From positions 16,019,001 through 16,083,000 of the forward strand of contig JBANSL010000019.1 in the NCBI GenBank assembly GCA_037127255.1: a stretch of 64,000 nucleotides of DNA, in the 5' to 3' direction. Positions 23,559 to 36,920 of this stretch are shown one piece after another. Source of the DNA: Persicaria tinctoria (taxonomy: Eukaryota > Streptophyta > Magnoliopsida > Caryophyllales > Polygonaceae). Positions within the stretch are counted from its first letter, which is position 1. Every line of letters begins with the position of its first letter. Under the pieces are notes generated by a model. It was not told where the DNA came from. It saw nothing but the letters and a program-made list of their open reading frames with translations, and did no database searches. A program made the translations under genes and the position numbers.

Positions 23559-25990
23559 TGACACGTATTCGACTCGGTAGAAAAGAGTACAACGCTCAAT
23601 CATCCAGTGTCAAGGTAAATCAATCGACCCTCGTATCGTGAATATGACTCGAATTGGTTGAAGACTCATGTTGAAAGAGCAATAGTCGATTCCAACAAAT
23701 ATTTCCCCCAACTCGGTTGACTTTGAATCCAATTTACAATCGGTGGAAGTGATATCCGGTTTGCTTGATTAGCAAATTATAATTAACGATTTCAATAAGC
23801 TCAAGTGCGCGGATCGATAGCCACAGGATGATGTCACTCCCTCGAGTACGTACACGACCAACGGTGGTGGATCTAGATCGGTCGGTCAGAACAGCGCGCA
23901 CTTGCAATACGACCAGCGGCAACGGTGGGGTTTGATCGACGGTGGTGTAGAGATTGGTGGTGAATATTGGTGCGGTGATGGCAGTAGAAATTAGGACGAA
24001 TCTCTTCCAAACGAGGATGAGATCCCGATCTTCAATCAATTCATGCGAGAACCTTTGATTGAAGATCCAATGAATTCAGCAGTAAATTAAGTAGCAAGAG
24101 AAATTAGGGTTTAACGTCAGGGAGGAAAGAGGAGTATAAACTCAATGCTCTTCAATCCTCTAAATTTGACGTAAGAATAAGCATTAACCCTAATTGAGTA
24201 TTTAAAGAAAACTAATAAAATCCTAATTACTAATGAGCCTAATTGGCTAACGGGTTGAACTTACTATGTAAAGTAAGTCCACACCTCTTATTAAGAAACA
24301 ATACTAAAAATATAAATAAGTTGATATAATAATAAATGTTTTATTAACGCGACGTCGGAGTCGTATCCTACGGGGGATGGAACACATCATTCTTCTCCTC
24401 TTGAGAGGGAAGCGTCCCCGCTTCCTCGTCCAATGATAGAGAGTTGTCATAAAATGGAAATGTGACACGGGGCGAGACATACCATCGCATCTTCAACGGT
24501 GGGATCCACGATGGCGCATTCTTTTCGAACTTGAGGAGGATATCATTCTCCTCCACTTTTCCTTGCACCAAATTGGCGATGACTAGTGAGGAAGGGGTAG
24601 CATCCATAAAGCAACACGACAGAGAAACGTTTGGAATTGGTGCCAGAAGAATTTGAGATCTAGTAACCTAAAAAACAACACCCTTATCTTCAATAAACAT
24701 AGAGCCAACATTCACCCAAACCTCAGCCGTCAGAACTTCGTGAACATGCCCAAGAGGTACAATCGCTAACTTTTCAGACATATCATCAAGTACCTTCTTC
24801 TCATCAACAGAATCAATGTGAGCGTCTGGAACATTCCCACTGTCTGGTTGCAGCACAAATTCGGAGGCCTTCCCCAGGGAGTCTAGAAAGTGTATTAGAG
24901 GCATCTAATTTGGATTGCAATCCAGTGACAAGTTGCCACAGAGCCTGGATCTCCCTCTGCTCTTGGGTCAACTGAGTCTCCTGGGCAACGAATTCGGGAA
25001 CAAGCTTTTCTCCGGGCTCGCAAACTTTTGCAACATCAACCTCTGTCACAAGCTTAACTACTTCCGCTGCATATGATGGTGCAGAAGATGCTACTTTTTT
25101 TCTCATAAAACAAGAATCAAGAGAAATAGCATAATATTTTTTTCTCATCAAGGATTTCAAATACCTCCATTTGGTGATCGCAGCAAGACCAGCTGAAGCT
25201 CTGGCATCATCCATTCGGTTCCACCAGTACACGGCCTGCTTGCGGAAGAGGGATAATGCCCACTCTACTTTCTCATTCTCCGAAAGTCCATAATAATCAA
25301 GCACATACTCGGTGTTCGTCTCCCAATCCAAATATTCATCCGGATCGACAATTCCATCAAAAGTAGTCAACTCTAATCCATATTTAGGATCATAAAAATA
25401 TGATTTCATTCATTGAGAGTATGGATCATAACGATAATGCTTCGATAACGCTTCTCCATTGCATTAAAATGTCCGGACAAGAAAAAAAATTGAGATCGAA
25501 GGACTTACAAACCGGCTAGGCTCTGATGCCAGTTGATACGTACTCGACTCGGTAGAGAGAGTATAACGCTCAATCGTCCGGTATCAAGGTAAATCAATCG
25601 ATCACCGTGCTCGTTGAATAGGACTCGGTCTCGAATAGGTGGGAGCACACGTGAAACGGGGATGCAATTGAATTAATATTACACTGTCGATTCCAATTGA
25701 CTACGGTGACCTTTGCAAGTAATTAGCAATTGCCCCGTTGACTTTGAATTGCAATCCTCACTGTTGACCCCCAAATCCAATTGAAATCGGTGGCTGTGAA
25801 CTCCGATCTTGGCTAATTAGCAAGGCTAAATAATATATATTTATATATATATGCATCACGCCACAAATTGGGTCTCCCCAGTAGACCTCGTAGGTTCAAG
25901 TGGGCGACAGCAGTGGCCCAATCCGATCGCACCCACATTCACAATACAATCACAAATACGGTGGAACGGTGGAGCGGTGATTGTTGATCG
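23559..25990 (-). mobile_element. Non-autonomous Ty3-like LTR retrotransposon (gag only)
   Basis: Direct repeats start TGACACGTATTCGACTCGGT (23559) and TGATACGTACTCGACTCGGT (25534) and share further blocks (CGCTCAATC, TCAAGGTAAATCAATCGA, GTCGATTCCAA). They are diverged LTRs in minus orientation. A primer-binding site complementary to initiator tRNA-Met (TGGCATCAGAGCC in sense) lies at about 25519-25531, two bases from the 5' LTR. Between the LTRs only gag-like frames exist; no protease, RT or integrase. The outer end of the right LTR and a target duplication could not be fixed, so the right boundary is approximate. Confidence 0.65.
24813..25409 (-). pseudogene. Ty3-type gag-like protein, degraded
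   Basis: The 198-aa frame begins MKSYFYDPKYGLELTTFDGI and carries the plant gypsy gag signature: DPDEYLDWE near residue 22, then SENEKVEWALSLFRKQAVYWWNRM, as in Retrotrans_gag (PF03732). In that family gag packages the element RNA. After about residue 110 similarity fades and the frame ends out of register. The same reading seems to continue in another frame at 24904-24668 (ending MFIEDKGVVF) and at 24607-24368. No zinc knuckle is seen. The gene follows the primer-binding site by about 110 bp, as expected for gag. I judge it non-functional. Confidence 0.6.
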
Positions 25991-27035
25991 GTGAGACAGT
26001 GTTGGTGGCGGAGACGGAACGATGGTGATGATAGCGAATCGAACTCAACGGCAATGGCGAGTGAAGAAGGCAACGAATCCGGTGATGGCGAAGGTGTCGA
26101 TGGTGGCGACGATGGGGGTTGCAGAGGCGGAGGCGATGGCGGTTGCAGAGGTGAAGGTGGTGATGTCGATGGTGAAGGTGGCGATGGCGGCGACGATCTG
26201 GTCCTCTATTCTAGATCTGAGCCTCATGTCGCCCTCGTTGCTCCTCGTCTCCCCTCCATCCTCAGGTTTGGCATCGGCGCAGCTGCTTCCTCCTCGATCC
26301 GCCCCTCATTCCTTTGGATTCGGCGTCGCTGCTTCCTCCTCCGCTACTACTTCATTCGGGCTCGGCGCATCTGACATTTGATGTTGAATATGGATGTTCA
26401 ATAATCTCGTCTTCAGGTTTTATTTTTGAACTTTCAATTGAATTTTGTCCTTATATTATAATGTCTCTATTATTTGCATCTTATTTCTCTCAATTTTTTT
26501 GTTTTCGAATAGATTCTATAATTTTGATAGATTTAGGGTTTTCAATTTGGGGGAAATGTTGAAATCGATTTAGGGTTTTCATTATTGTTATAACTCTTGC
26601 AGTTTCCGTACACAAATTTCAGCAACCCTGGTTACACAAACCGGAAAAAAGTCCCTGAGATTTAGTGGTTGCTTGAAATGTATGTTTTTCAACTAATGCC
26701 CTCCTTCCCATCCTTCTCTTTAGACTCTTCACGGTACCAGTGCTTTGTAAGCATTGGAGCATTTCTTTTAGATTTTAAATTATTGAATGTATATCTTCAT
26801 TTACAATCATATGGCGATAATAAGTTGAAGGTTGACTGCAATTTTATTTTTGATGGTTGAATGTTGAATGTTAAATGTTAAAGTTGCCTACAATTTATTC
26901 AATGTTAGAGGTATTCAGTAGAAAAGCCGAACTATTCAGGTGTATAGAGCGAATTATTCAGGTGTATGAACCGATTTTGTGTTTAAGGATATGAGTTTTT
27001 TTTAGATTGACATTCATATGAATGAAAAATGCATA

Positions 27036-27366
27036 TACTATCGAATAATCATGTGATACCATTGTATAATCCAGCAATACCATCGAATAATATTTAGTTA
27101 TTTGTTAAAATGACAACCGAATAATATTGTAACATCATCGAATAATCAAGCGATGTCATCAAATAATCAAGCGATATCATCGAATGATCAAGCGATATCA
27201 TTGAATAATCAAGCGATATCATCGAATAATTATTAGTTAAAATTTTAGGGTGTTTTCAAGGTGCTAGCCAATTAGAATAATCCATCGATACCATCGCATA
27301 ATCCATCGATACGATCGAATAATCCACATATACCATCGCATAATCCGTCGATACGATCGAATAATG
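27036..27366. repeat. 21-bp repeats in the right arm of E3a
   Basis: Units GAATAATCAAGCGATATCATC (27120-27230) and GMATAATCCRTCGATACSATC (27270-27366) repeat every 21 bp. The unit sequence is unrelated to the TGCAC repeats of E2/E4 but has the same period. Confidence 0.85.
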
Positions 27367-27491
27367 TCAAGAGAGTGCATCAGACACGCCCCCTATTCAG
27401 CAAGTGAGCAAGAAAAAACGTGGGTCCCACTTATTTTTTTATTAAAAAAAAGGTTAAAATTGCATTTTAATCTCACCCATCAATTTCATTC

Positions 27492-29123
<1,632 letters not shown>

Positions 29124-29139
29124 TATATATATATATATA
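29124..29139. repeat. (TA)n junction between E3b and E4
   Basis: A short TA tract lies directly between the termini of E3b and E4. Confidence 0.8.
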
Positions 29140-29759
29140 GGGTGAGGTTAAAGTGAAAAAGGGGCTTAAGATGAAAAATTTGCTTAAAGTGAAAATAGAG
29201 GAAATAGGGGATACGCGCGCCAGTTCAGTTAAAAAAAACACTGAACCGTGTGTGAACCGGCAAAAAAGGACCCTCGCTCACTCTCGCCTTCCTCCTTCCC
29301 AGATCTGAGATTTGAAATCCATGGTGATGAACTGATTCCCTCAGATCCCCGTTTCCCTCCCATGAAGCAGAGCACTTGATAACGCTTGAAGGGAGGAGGA
29401 GAGGAAGTCTCGTCTCCAGTGGAGACGGCGGTGGAGAGGACGTCGTCGGGGAGGAGGAGGTTGGTGGGGCCGCCGAAACGGACAGGGTCGTTGTCGCCGC
29501 ACTCCGAACAGGCGGTGTCAACGACGGCGCGAGGAGGTCTCAGTCACCACGGGCGAGGAGGACGAGGACGCCATTCTTGAACGGTAATATCTCTTGCCCT
29601 ACTCCTCTTGGAGGTTTAAGGTTTCTGGAATTCGGTGCCGTAGCGAGTGCTCGAGGAGATCTCAATTGTGATTTGGTGCAAAGTAATCATATTGTAGATT
29701 GCAGATTGCTATGCTTTTTTTTTGGTTTAATAGCAAGCGCTGGTTGAAATTTCGCGTTT

Positions 29760-31380
29760 ACTCATTAGAACTAGACGCTGATTGTGGAGTTTGGTTGGTT
29801 TTGGCTGATCTTGATGCTAATTTAGTATACTGTATGGTGCTTTCTGCTTGAATTGGGGGAATTAGTGATTGGAACTTGATATTTGATCACCTAGGGTTTG
29901 TCTTTGATTGAATGAGCTCTTATATGAAGTGTTCATGTGATTTGATTTGGAGTTGTATTTACATAATGCACCATTAATCTAGATTAGACCTTGCTATTTC
30001 TCTGGATTTAAGGCGGGAAGTTGACCTGTTCTCATTGAACTTGAAATGATGTTTGGTATTGTGCTCACGAACGAGACTCAGCTTTCTCTTGGAATTAGTC
30101 ATTGCCTCTAGGAATTGAACATAGATTTGAGATGGGTTTTACCTGAAATCAAAATCAATTAATATGCCATGTTTTTGTGGGCAATGCATAGATTTCGGAA
30201 GCCAGAAGTTTCCAGATTGCTAGCAATGGTGGAGTACATTTGTCCCTTGAACATATACCCATATTAGGTCTTGCTGCTGATCCCTGAATGCCCCAAACCC
30301 AATGAAAGTGAATGCATCATTATTAATTATTATACCTGTAGACTTTAGTAATTGTAAGAAAATGGGGGGGGGGGGGGGGGAATCATATCTTTAATGGGTT
30401 GATTTTGTGTACCAGTTAAGTGGGTTGATGTTGCTGTCATTCATATAGTTGAATTATCTTTTTACTGATTAGACTGATTCAATACTAATTAAACACCATT
30501 TATGTAGTTGACATCTCAATCTCTCTATACATTTGAAGTAACAGATTTTGATGAGAAAGGAAGAACTTGTAGTTGCTGGTTTTTCCAAAGTTAACAAAGA
30601 GCACAAAAAGTCCAAATGCTTATAAATTCATGATGATATGTTATGTTCATCTTGCACATGGTATGTGTTACTTATTTTAATTTTACAAATTGGTAGATGA
30701 AAACAAACGATTGATGATAGCCCACTAAAAAAAGTTATGGTGACCTATCAACAGGGATGTGGAAGCCACCTTCCTCGATAAATTGAAGGGAAAATATGCA
30801 GTGTGAGCATATAAATCATTAGCTTAGAGCATGACCTACTCGAGCTGAAGTAATTGGATTTCTACTTTATGTCATGATACTTCATTCGGTTGTCTAACGA
30901 TTGCTGCTTTCTCATCTTGATCATTTATCCATGCCTTCTCAATCCATTTCATCACCGAAAGTGGTGGATCATCAACACAATTTATCCATTTCAATGACAG
31001 CTACTATTGATGCGAATGGAAGTCTCGTTTTAGGTAGTTATTCATCTATATATCTCATTATCTTTGCCACTGATGTCAACACTATCCATTCTAATATGTC
31101 CAACCCTTCACGTTTGGAGAAAATGTGGAGAGGGTTGTTTGTTTCGTTTCCATAGTTTCTTTGCCATCTGACTTTGTTTAGTGTGAGAGAGTTAGTGTTT
31201 GTAGATTCTTTCATTGACACTCTTGTTTTTAATCTGAGCTGATTAGAGGCTAAGTTTCCAGTTTTTGAACATTTTGTTTGTAGAATCTTTTGTTGATGTT
31301 TGATCCGTGGTTGTGAATACATATTCAGCTTGTGATTGAATGATTGGTTAGCTCTGACTAGCATGCCTGTGATTTGCATG
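29760..31380. other. Intron-like AT-rich stretch within E4
   Basis: There are no repeats except a G18 run at about 30363-30380. Open frames are short and unlike known proteins. Composition (TTGATTTGGAG, TTTGGTTGG) resembles a plant intron following the GC-rich segment at 29280-29690, whose end (GAACGGTAATATC) could be a donor. Confidence 0.35.
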
Positions 31381-31722
31381 TGATTTTTTTTAATCTTATT
31401 TATGCACTTTAATTCTAGAAGCTCAAATAGAAGGTTTCAAAGAAATTAGCCTTTTTAGTCTCAATAACTCATGTTATGAGATTTGATTGCACATTTTGCT
31501 TTTTTATGTTTCTGTGCAGACTCCAACAACACTAGCAGTTGCAAGATCATGTGTAGGTTCCATAGATCCCTCACTTTGGATGTAAACTGTGTTTTTGGCT
31601 GATTTTTCTTATGCTTTACAGTGAGCTTGAGCAATCTTTAAGTAATATATGCCTTAGTTCTTATTTCTGTTTGTTTCTTTTAGATCTTTTTTTTAGTGCT
31701 GGTTTGCTAATGTTTTTGAGTT

Positions 31723-32307
31723 GGGCTCGAGAGGAGTGGGCAGAGGTTCGTGTGGATTGTGAGGAATCCACCAGATGACAACTCAGAGGAAATCAACCTG
31801 GGGAAGCTCTTGCTGAATGGGTTCCAAAAGAGGACTAGAAGCATTGGCATTGTTGTCAAGGGATGGGCCCCACAAGTCACCATTCTGAGCCATGGGTCAG
31901 TAGGCGGTTTCGTGACTCACTATGGGTGGAACTCGATTCTGGAGGCCATGATGGTGGGAAAGCCAATGGTGGCTTGGCCACTGTATGCTGAACAACAGTT
32001 GAATCGAGTTGTGCTTGTGAAAATCATGGCAATGGCTATCACAGTGCAGCAGGAGGGAAGAGACGGATTCGTGACAGGAGAGGAGCTTTCAAGCCGACTG
32101 AATGGGCTGATGGTGTCTGAGAAAGGGAAAGAGATGAAGGAAAAGAGTGAGGCAATGAAAGCCAAGGCCCTAAGTAGCTCGGAAAGAAGGCGGATTTTCC
32201 ATGCCTGCCCTCGAAAAGGTGGTGGATACATTGATGGAGGACTGAGTGATGCTTTCACAATCATCCTCTTCACAAAGGGGACTACTGGCATTTCCACTGT
32301 TCTATAG
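31723..32307 (+). pseudogene. UDP-glycosyltransferase fragment (family 1, UGT88-like C-terminal half)
   Basis: The frame starts at GLERSGQRFVWIVRNPPDD and runs 194 codons to a stop. It contains the plant UGT signature (PSPG box) at 31864-31995: WAPQVTILSHGSVGGFVTH, then the GWNS block and a WPLYAEQ end. Family 1 UGTs move sugar from UDP-sugar to phenolics and other small molecules; the box binds the UDP-sugar. Here the conserved HCGWNS is HYGWNS. The N-terminal acceptor domain is missing, a TGA codon lies immediately upstream in frame, and the C-terminus is out of register after about residue 165. The surrounding phrases (KLLLNGFQKRT, EQQLNRVVLV) point to the UGT88 group. It sits inside E4, flanked by 21-bp repeats, so it is probably a captured exon fragment rather than a gene. 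Confidence 0.8.
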
Positions 32308-32394
32308 TTCTATATCTCACATTTGTATTTGTACTATTTTTAAATTAAAATTGCACATTTAATTTCTAAAAATCTACATTCAAACTAAAATTTT

Positions 32395-33195
32395 GTTTAT
32401 GCACTTTATAATCTTAATTGTGCACAACATGATGTTTATATGTGCACAACGTAAATTATATTATTAGATATGCACAAAATAATGTTATATTTGTAAAACA
32501 TGATGTTATATTTGCACACCATAATGGTATATTTGCACTTTTTTAAATTAAAATTGCACATTTAATTTCTAAAAATCTACATTCAAACCAAAATTTACAT
32601 TTGCAAAACATGATGCTATATTTGCACACCATAATGGTATATTTGCACTTTTCAGATGCAAAAAAATAATTTCATTTGAGTTATAAAATTACACTTTTCA
32701 GATTTATATTTGCACTTTTTTAAATTAAAATTGCACATTTGATTTCTAAAAATCTACATTCAAACTAAAATTTTGTTTATGCACTTTGTAATCTTAATTG
32801 TGTACAACCTGAAGGTATATTTGCACAACATGATGTTTATATGTGCACAACGTAAATTATATTATTAGATATGCACAAAATAATGTTATATTTGCAAAAC
32901 ATGATGTTATATTTGCACATCATAATGGTATATTTGCTCACCATAATATTATATATGCACTTTATCATTTTATTCTTACACTTTATCATTTTATTCTTGC
33001 ACTTTATAATCTTAATCATGCACCTCATAATCTTATTCATGCACGTCATCATTTTAATAATGCACTTTATAATCTTAATTGTGCACTTAATAATCTTATT
33101 CATATATTTCTTATTATTATTCATACACCATCATTTTATCCTTGCACTTTATCTAGTTATTTATGCACTTTATCGAACTAAAATTGCACATGAGA
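32395..33195. repeat. 21-bp degenerate tandem repeat with TGCAC core (block 2)
   Basis: A run such as TGCACTTTATAATCTTAATCA, TGCACCTCATAATCTTATTCA, TGCACGTCATCATTTTAATAA keeps an exact 21-bp period. Two larger stretches (about 32340-32480 and 32560-32880) are also near-copies of each other. The open frames at 32837-33203 on both strands are products of the 21-bp period. Confidence 0.85.
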
Positions 33196-34060
33196 TTATA
33201 TAGGAATTTTGCCCTGCCTAGGTTCCAAGACCGGACCACAAGGTCTCGAAAGCACCTATGGTTTCGCGCCTTGCAATGCAATAGGCTAGAACAATGGTAA
33301 CTTATATAAGGCATCAATTTACCCCATCTCAATCATAGTTGAATTGACTTCTAAATCCCTTTTAATTTAGTTGTTAAAAGGGGTTGCCCTCTACACTCGA
33401 TCACTTAAGGAGTACGTGTATACCCACATCTATCTCTCAATTATAGTTGGCAGCTTCACTTGTTCAATTCATGAGTTGCTCCCAAATACCTAACTTTACA
33501 TCAGAAACATCAGTTACAACCCCTTGCCCACCCACAACATGGCATGATACTCCTACTGCTACCTATTTTCAAACAAAATTATGTTAATAAACCACCCACC
33601 CAACCTGCAAGTATCACCTGCTATACCATACACACAACCAAACAAGGCAACAACGGCTTGAAACAGAGAGTTCGGCACATCAAGCATTCATGAAAACACC
33701 ACCAGCAACTCATTTAACGGATCAAAATTTAGCAGCTCGCTCACAAGAAAGCATTCAAGTAAACAACGCATTCAGCAGCTCATGCAAATTACCACAGACC
33801 AGACAAAGCTTTCGGCTCAAACCTGGAAAATTAGTCTTTCTGGTAGGAGAATGCCATTGGAAAAATGCCCTAGTGTCAGAGAATGCCATTGGAAAAACAC
33901 CGAGTAGCCTGCATTTATGAACACAGAAAAAACCATAAGTTCTCCATGAGCTCAAATAAAGAGTAGGGAAATGTGTTTTTGCTTCCCTGCATTTATGAAG
34001 TCAATGAACCATATAGAATGAGCTATATGGTTCATTGACTTCATTCATTGATCCCTATAG
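33196..34060. other. Unassigned segment in E4
   Basis: Mixed-composition sequence with no recognisable protein. It has small direct repeats (GGAGAATGCCATTGGAAAAA near 33846 and GAGAATGCCATTGGAAAAAC near 33879) and a perfect palindrome around 34010-34045 (ATGAAGTCAATGAACCATAT and its inverse). Confidence 0.4.
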
Positions 34061-34079
34061 AGGAAACATCACCCAAAAG

Positions 34080-34235
34080 GATTATTTTATTCATGCACTT
34101 TATAATCGTAATTGTACCCTTCATAATCTTATTCATGCACTTTATACTATTATTCATACATCATTATTTTATTCTTGCACTTTATCTTCCTATTTATGCA
34201 CTTTATGACTTTATTCTTGCACTTTATAAACTTAT
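34080..34235. repeat. 21-bp TGCAC repeat (block 3)
   Basis: TTCATGCACTTTATAATC-type units at 21-bp spacing run up to the tRNA-like sequence T3. Confidence 0.8.
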
Positions 34236-34267
34236 TCGTGAATGGGAACAAAAAAAAGAACCATAAA

Positions 34268-34338
34268 TAGCCTATGCGGGATTCGAACCCGCATCTTTTT
34301 GCAAGGCACATCGCTCTCCCATTTTGAGCTAATAGGCT
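34268..34338 (-). other. tRNA-like sequence T3
   Basis: The minus strand has a perfect 7-bp acceptor stem (AGCCTAT/ATAGGCT), an AGCTCAAAATGGGAGAGC D-arm and a perfect T arm (GCGGG, TTCGAAT, CCCGC). The anticodon region (GATGTGCCTTGCAAAAAGAT) is about 2 nt short and does not form a standard arm. It closes the block of 21-bp repeats in E4, as T2 does in E2. Confidence 0.7.
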
Positions 34339-34344
34339 TATAAT

Positions 34345-35690
34345 CGGACAATCGGACATCACGCATATTAATGCAATTTTAGAATACAATTGTGCAATCC
34401 GAACTATTAACTGCGAATATAAGATATATTAGTGCAATTTTATATAACAACTGTGCAATCTGAAGTCAATAAGTAGTAGAAGCTAAATATTAAACTTGGT
34501 TTCTAAAATAGTAATCCTTGGCACCAGACATTTCAGTAGCAGCAAGCCTACATTAAGCACACAAAACCCCCCATAAAATCTATAGTTTATGCTCCTAGAT
34601 CTAGGAAGGACTAATCCTTAAGGATCTCGATACACATAAACAAAATGATGTTTGATACAATCACCAAGAAACTAATCCATAAACAAAATGATCTAGCAGG
34701 GACTAATCCTTAAGGACTAATCCCGAAGGATCTCGATACCCCCATAAAATCTATAGTTTTTGGATCCTGATAGAACCATCAATCATGAGTAGCATAAACA
34801 AAATGATGTTTAATTGATACAATCACCAAGAAACTTGAACGGAAAACCACCTAATATGACAAAGAAGATGTTTGACTTTAAACTAATATGACAAAGATAT
34901 TAGTACCTTCAATGTCATACCCTTCTAGATCTTCATGTACACAACGGATGAAGGATAAAGCTTGAACCTCCCAGATAGAGGACTAGTCTCCATGCAGCAA
35001 TAGCCCTTCTTCCACTAGTATTAACAATCACCATAAGAAATAATAGCCTTGAAATCAATAGTTGATCATTCTGCTTTGGAAACTCCTATCAGAAAAATAA
35101 TCTAGAACAATAACACTTGCTGATATACTTCTGACCGGTTTCATGGCATATTAAGAAAATAAATTCGTAGCAATTTGAATACGCACTGAAATCCTCCTGG
35201 AAAATTGCAAAGAAAAAACTATGCTAAAACAGATGATATTTTCTTATGGACTCTAATCATAGAGAATGTCTGGAATTGAGGACCGCAAGTCAACAGATAA
35301 CATACACAAGATTGAAAAAGTCAGTGGCAATCCTAGAACTATCGATAAGGATGGGCTGTAAGAAGGTAACTTAATTGCAAGAATCATAAACATCAGAAAT
35401 TTGAGTTAAGTAAACTCCTGCACTTACCTGAGGCAAAAGCGGGGTTGAATTCGAAACGCTCGAAGGGTGAACTGAGTAAAATATTTTACAACAGCAATAA
35501 AACGGCATGAACTCATTTATAGCTATTTCAGTCTAGCAACAATGAAAATATCAGACATTATAGATATCAAAGCAATAACCCTAACACTAGCCCTAAACAT
35601 CAGAGATAGAAACACAAGCAAATTTCAAGAATCAAACATCAAAATCAAGCAATTGCGTGGATACAAAGCCAAAAATGAGAACAGGAGAAA
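34345..35690. other. Unassigned AT-rich stretch in E4
   Basis: It contains a repeated GGACTAATCCTTAAGGATCTCGATAC / CCCATAAAATCTATAG pair (about 34570-34640 and 34690-34760). There is no open frame of note. It may be intron of a captured gene running on the minus strand towards 35700-36300. Confidence 0.35.
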
Positions 35691-36300
35691 GAAAGAGAGA
35701 CTGTGTTTACCTAGACGAGTGGCAAGAAGCTTATCGATGGGTTTTGCAGGGCCAAGGGCATTTGACAGGAGGAGCGGAGAAGGACTTGCCGAGCTTGGTA
35801 GATAGATGGAAAATCCCCACCTTCCCCGGAACCTAATTCCATAGCCAAATGGTCCAATTCAAAGAATAGCAAAAAGCCCCAAATATGAGTAAACCCTAGC
35901 TACGGGGTACTAACTCAGGCGTAAATTCCCTTCAAATCGTTGTCGTAGACGCTAAGATCGTCATTGTCGGAGATGAGGTTCCAAACGTCCGAGGTAGGGT
36001 GCGGAGGGCGAGTGTTGCCGCCATCGTCACCGTCGCGCGGAGAAGAGGCAGAGGGTGAAGAAAAGAGGAGAGAGATTAGGGAATGATGGAGGGACGAGAG
36101 AAGAGGGAGGTGAATCAGGGGTTGGAGAGTGGAAATGGGAGGAGATGGTGAGGGAAAGGAGAGAGAGATGGTGGCTGGTCCACCTGTAAATGAATCGGGA
36201 GAGCTGGTGGACGTCGGAGCAGAGAGAGGGGAGACTGCAAACACGAGTTGAAGTCGAGAGGTATGAACGAGGAAGACGGACTGACGGAGGCTGTCTCTTC
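35690..36300 (-). pseudogene. GC-rich exon-like segment near the right end of E4
   Basis: On the minus strand 35805-35711 can encode LPSSASPSPLLLSNALG followed by PAKPIDKLLATRL and then a GTAAAC donor, which looks like the N-terminal (organelle-targeting-like) exon of a plant gene. 36244-35915 is a serine/proline-rich frame ending DNDDLSVYDNDLKGIYA. I do not recognise either. They are plausibly captured host exons; the evidence is composition and the splice-like border only. Confidence 0.3.
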
Positions 36301-36418
36301 CTTTGGAAAGAGATTGGGCTTTTTTTTTAAATCATCCCGCACCCCATAATCACAGCTTAGCCCATTTTCACTTTAAGTCAAATTTTCACTTTAAGCCCCA
36401 TTTTCATTTGAACCTTTA

Positions 36419-36420
<2 letters not shown>

Positions 36421-36460
<40 letters not shown>
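36421..36460. repeat. (TA)20 junction between E4 and E5
   Basis: Exactly 40 bp of TA separates the last E4 base from GGGGAGGGTTC of E5. Confidence 0.95.
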
Positions 36461-36463
<3 letters not shown>

Positions 36464-36778
36464 GAGGGTTCAAGTGAGAAGTATCCGGTCCGGTGAGAAG
36501 GAAATAAGCCATATGATTGGCTGATTAAATTCCACCCTCACGCGTCTTCTATTCCCCCTATTTTAGATCCCTCAATCATTTATTAAAAAAAAAATAGATC
36601 CCCACTATCAATTTCAACCCCGATTGATTTCCTTTATTCTGGAGATCTGGAACTCCGATCTGATCGCCGAGCGAGGGTGGTGGTGGTTGGGGGCGCTGAG
36701 GCAGCGAGGGTGGTGGTGGTTGGGGGCGCTGAGGCAGCGACGATGGTGGTGGCTGGGGGGCGCCGGGCGGTGGTGGTG

Positions 36779-36783
36779 GTCCC
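36779..36783. other. Target-site duplication of Copia-1 (left)
   Basis: GTCCC before the left LTR equals GTCCC at 41081-41085 after the right LTR; 5 bp is the normal copia duplication. Confidence 0.9.
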
Positions 36784-36920
36784 TGTAAGATTGTAGAATT
36801 GATGTAAAGTCCTCCTTAGGGTTTCCATTCATTGATATAACATATATATATAGGTTACAAAGGTATTGGGCCTTAATGGGCTTTTAGCCCACTATACAAT
36901 ATTAAGACCTATGTAATCTA

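Larger units (their letters stand above)
29140..36420. mobile_element. E4: 7.3-kb TA-flanked TIR element carrying host-gene fragments
   Basis: The left end reads GGGTGAGGTTAAAGTGAAAAAGGGGCTTAA then AATTTGCTTAAAGTGAAAAT. The right end, reverse-complemented, reads GGTAAAGGTTCAAATGAAAATGGGGCTTAA then AATTTGACTTAAAGTGAAAAT. The terminal repeat is about 60 bp and clearly related. Both ends abut (TA)n. Contents: a GC-rich exon-like segment near each end (29280-29760 and 35690-36300), a UDP-glycosyltransferase fragment, 21-bp TGCAC repeats and a tRNA-like sequence. No transposase is visible. It looks like a gene-carrying Mutator-type element. Confidence 0.7.

Noticed and set aside
25991..26374. 127-aa glycine/aspartate-rich ORF
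   Set aside because: GATGGCG-type simple repeat translated; no domain, and related sequence occurs non-coding in E1.
26022..26381. FG-nucleoporin-like gene
   Set aside because: Only one short FGFGVAASSS-like stretch in a low-complexity frame; too little to call.
27036..27366. CRISPR-like direct repeats
   Set aside because: Plant nuclear context, no constant repeat with unique spacers of fixed length, and no cas genes. The units are contiguous and degenerate.
32837..33203. Overlapping 95-112-aa ORFs on both strands, rich in I/L/H/F or K/I/M/C
   Set aside because: They result from the AT-rich 21-bp repeat, whose period is a multiple of three; no start context or known similarity. The same applies to 21951-22320.
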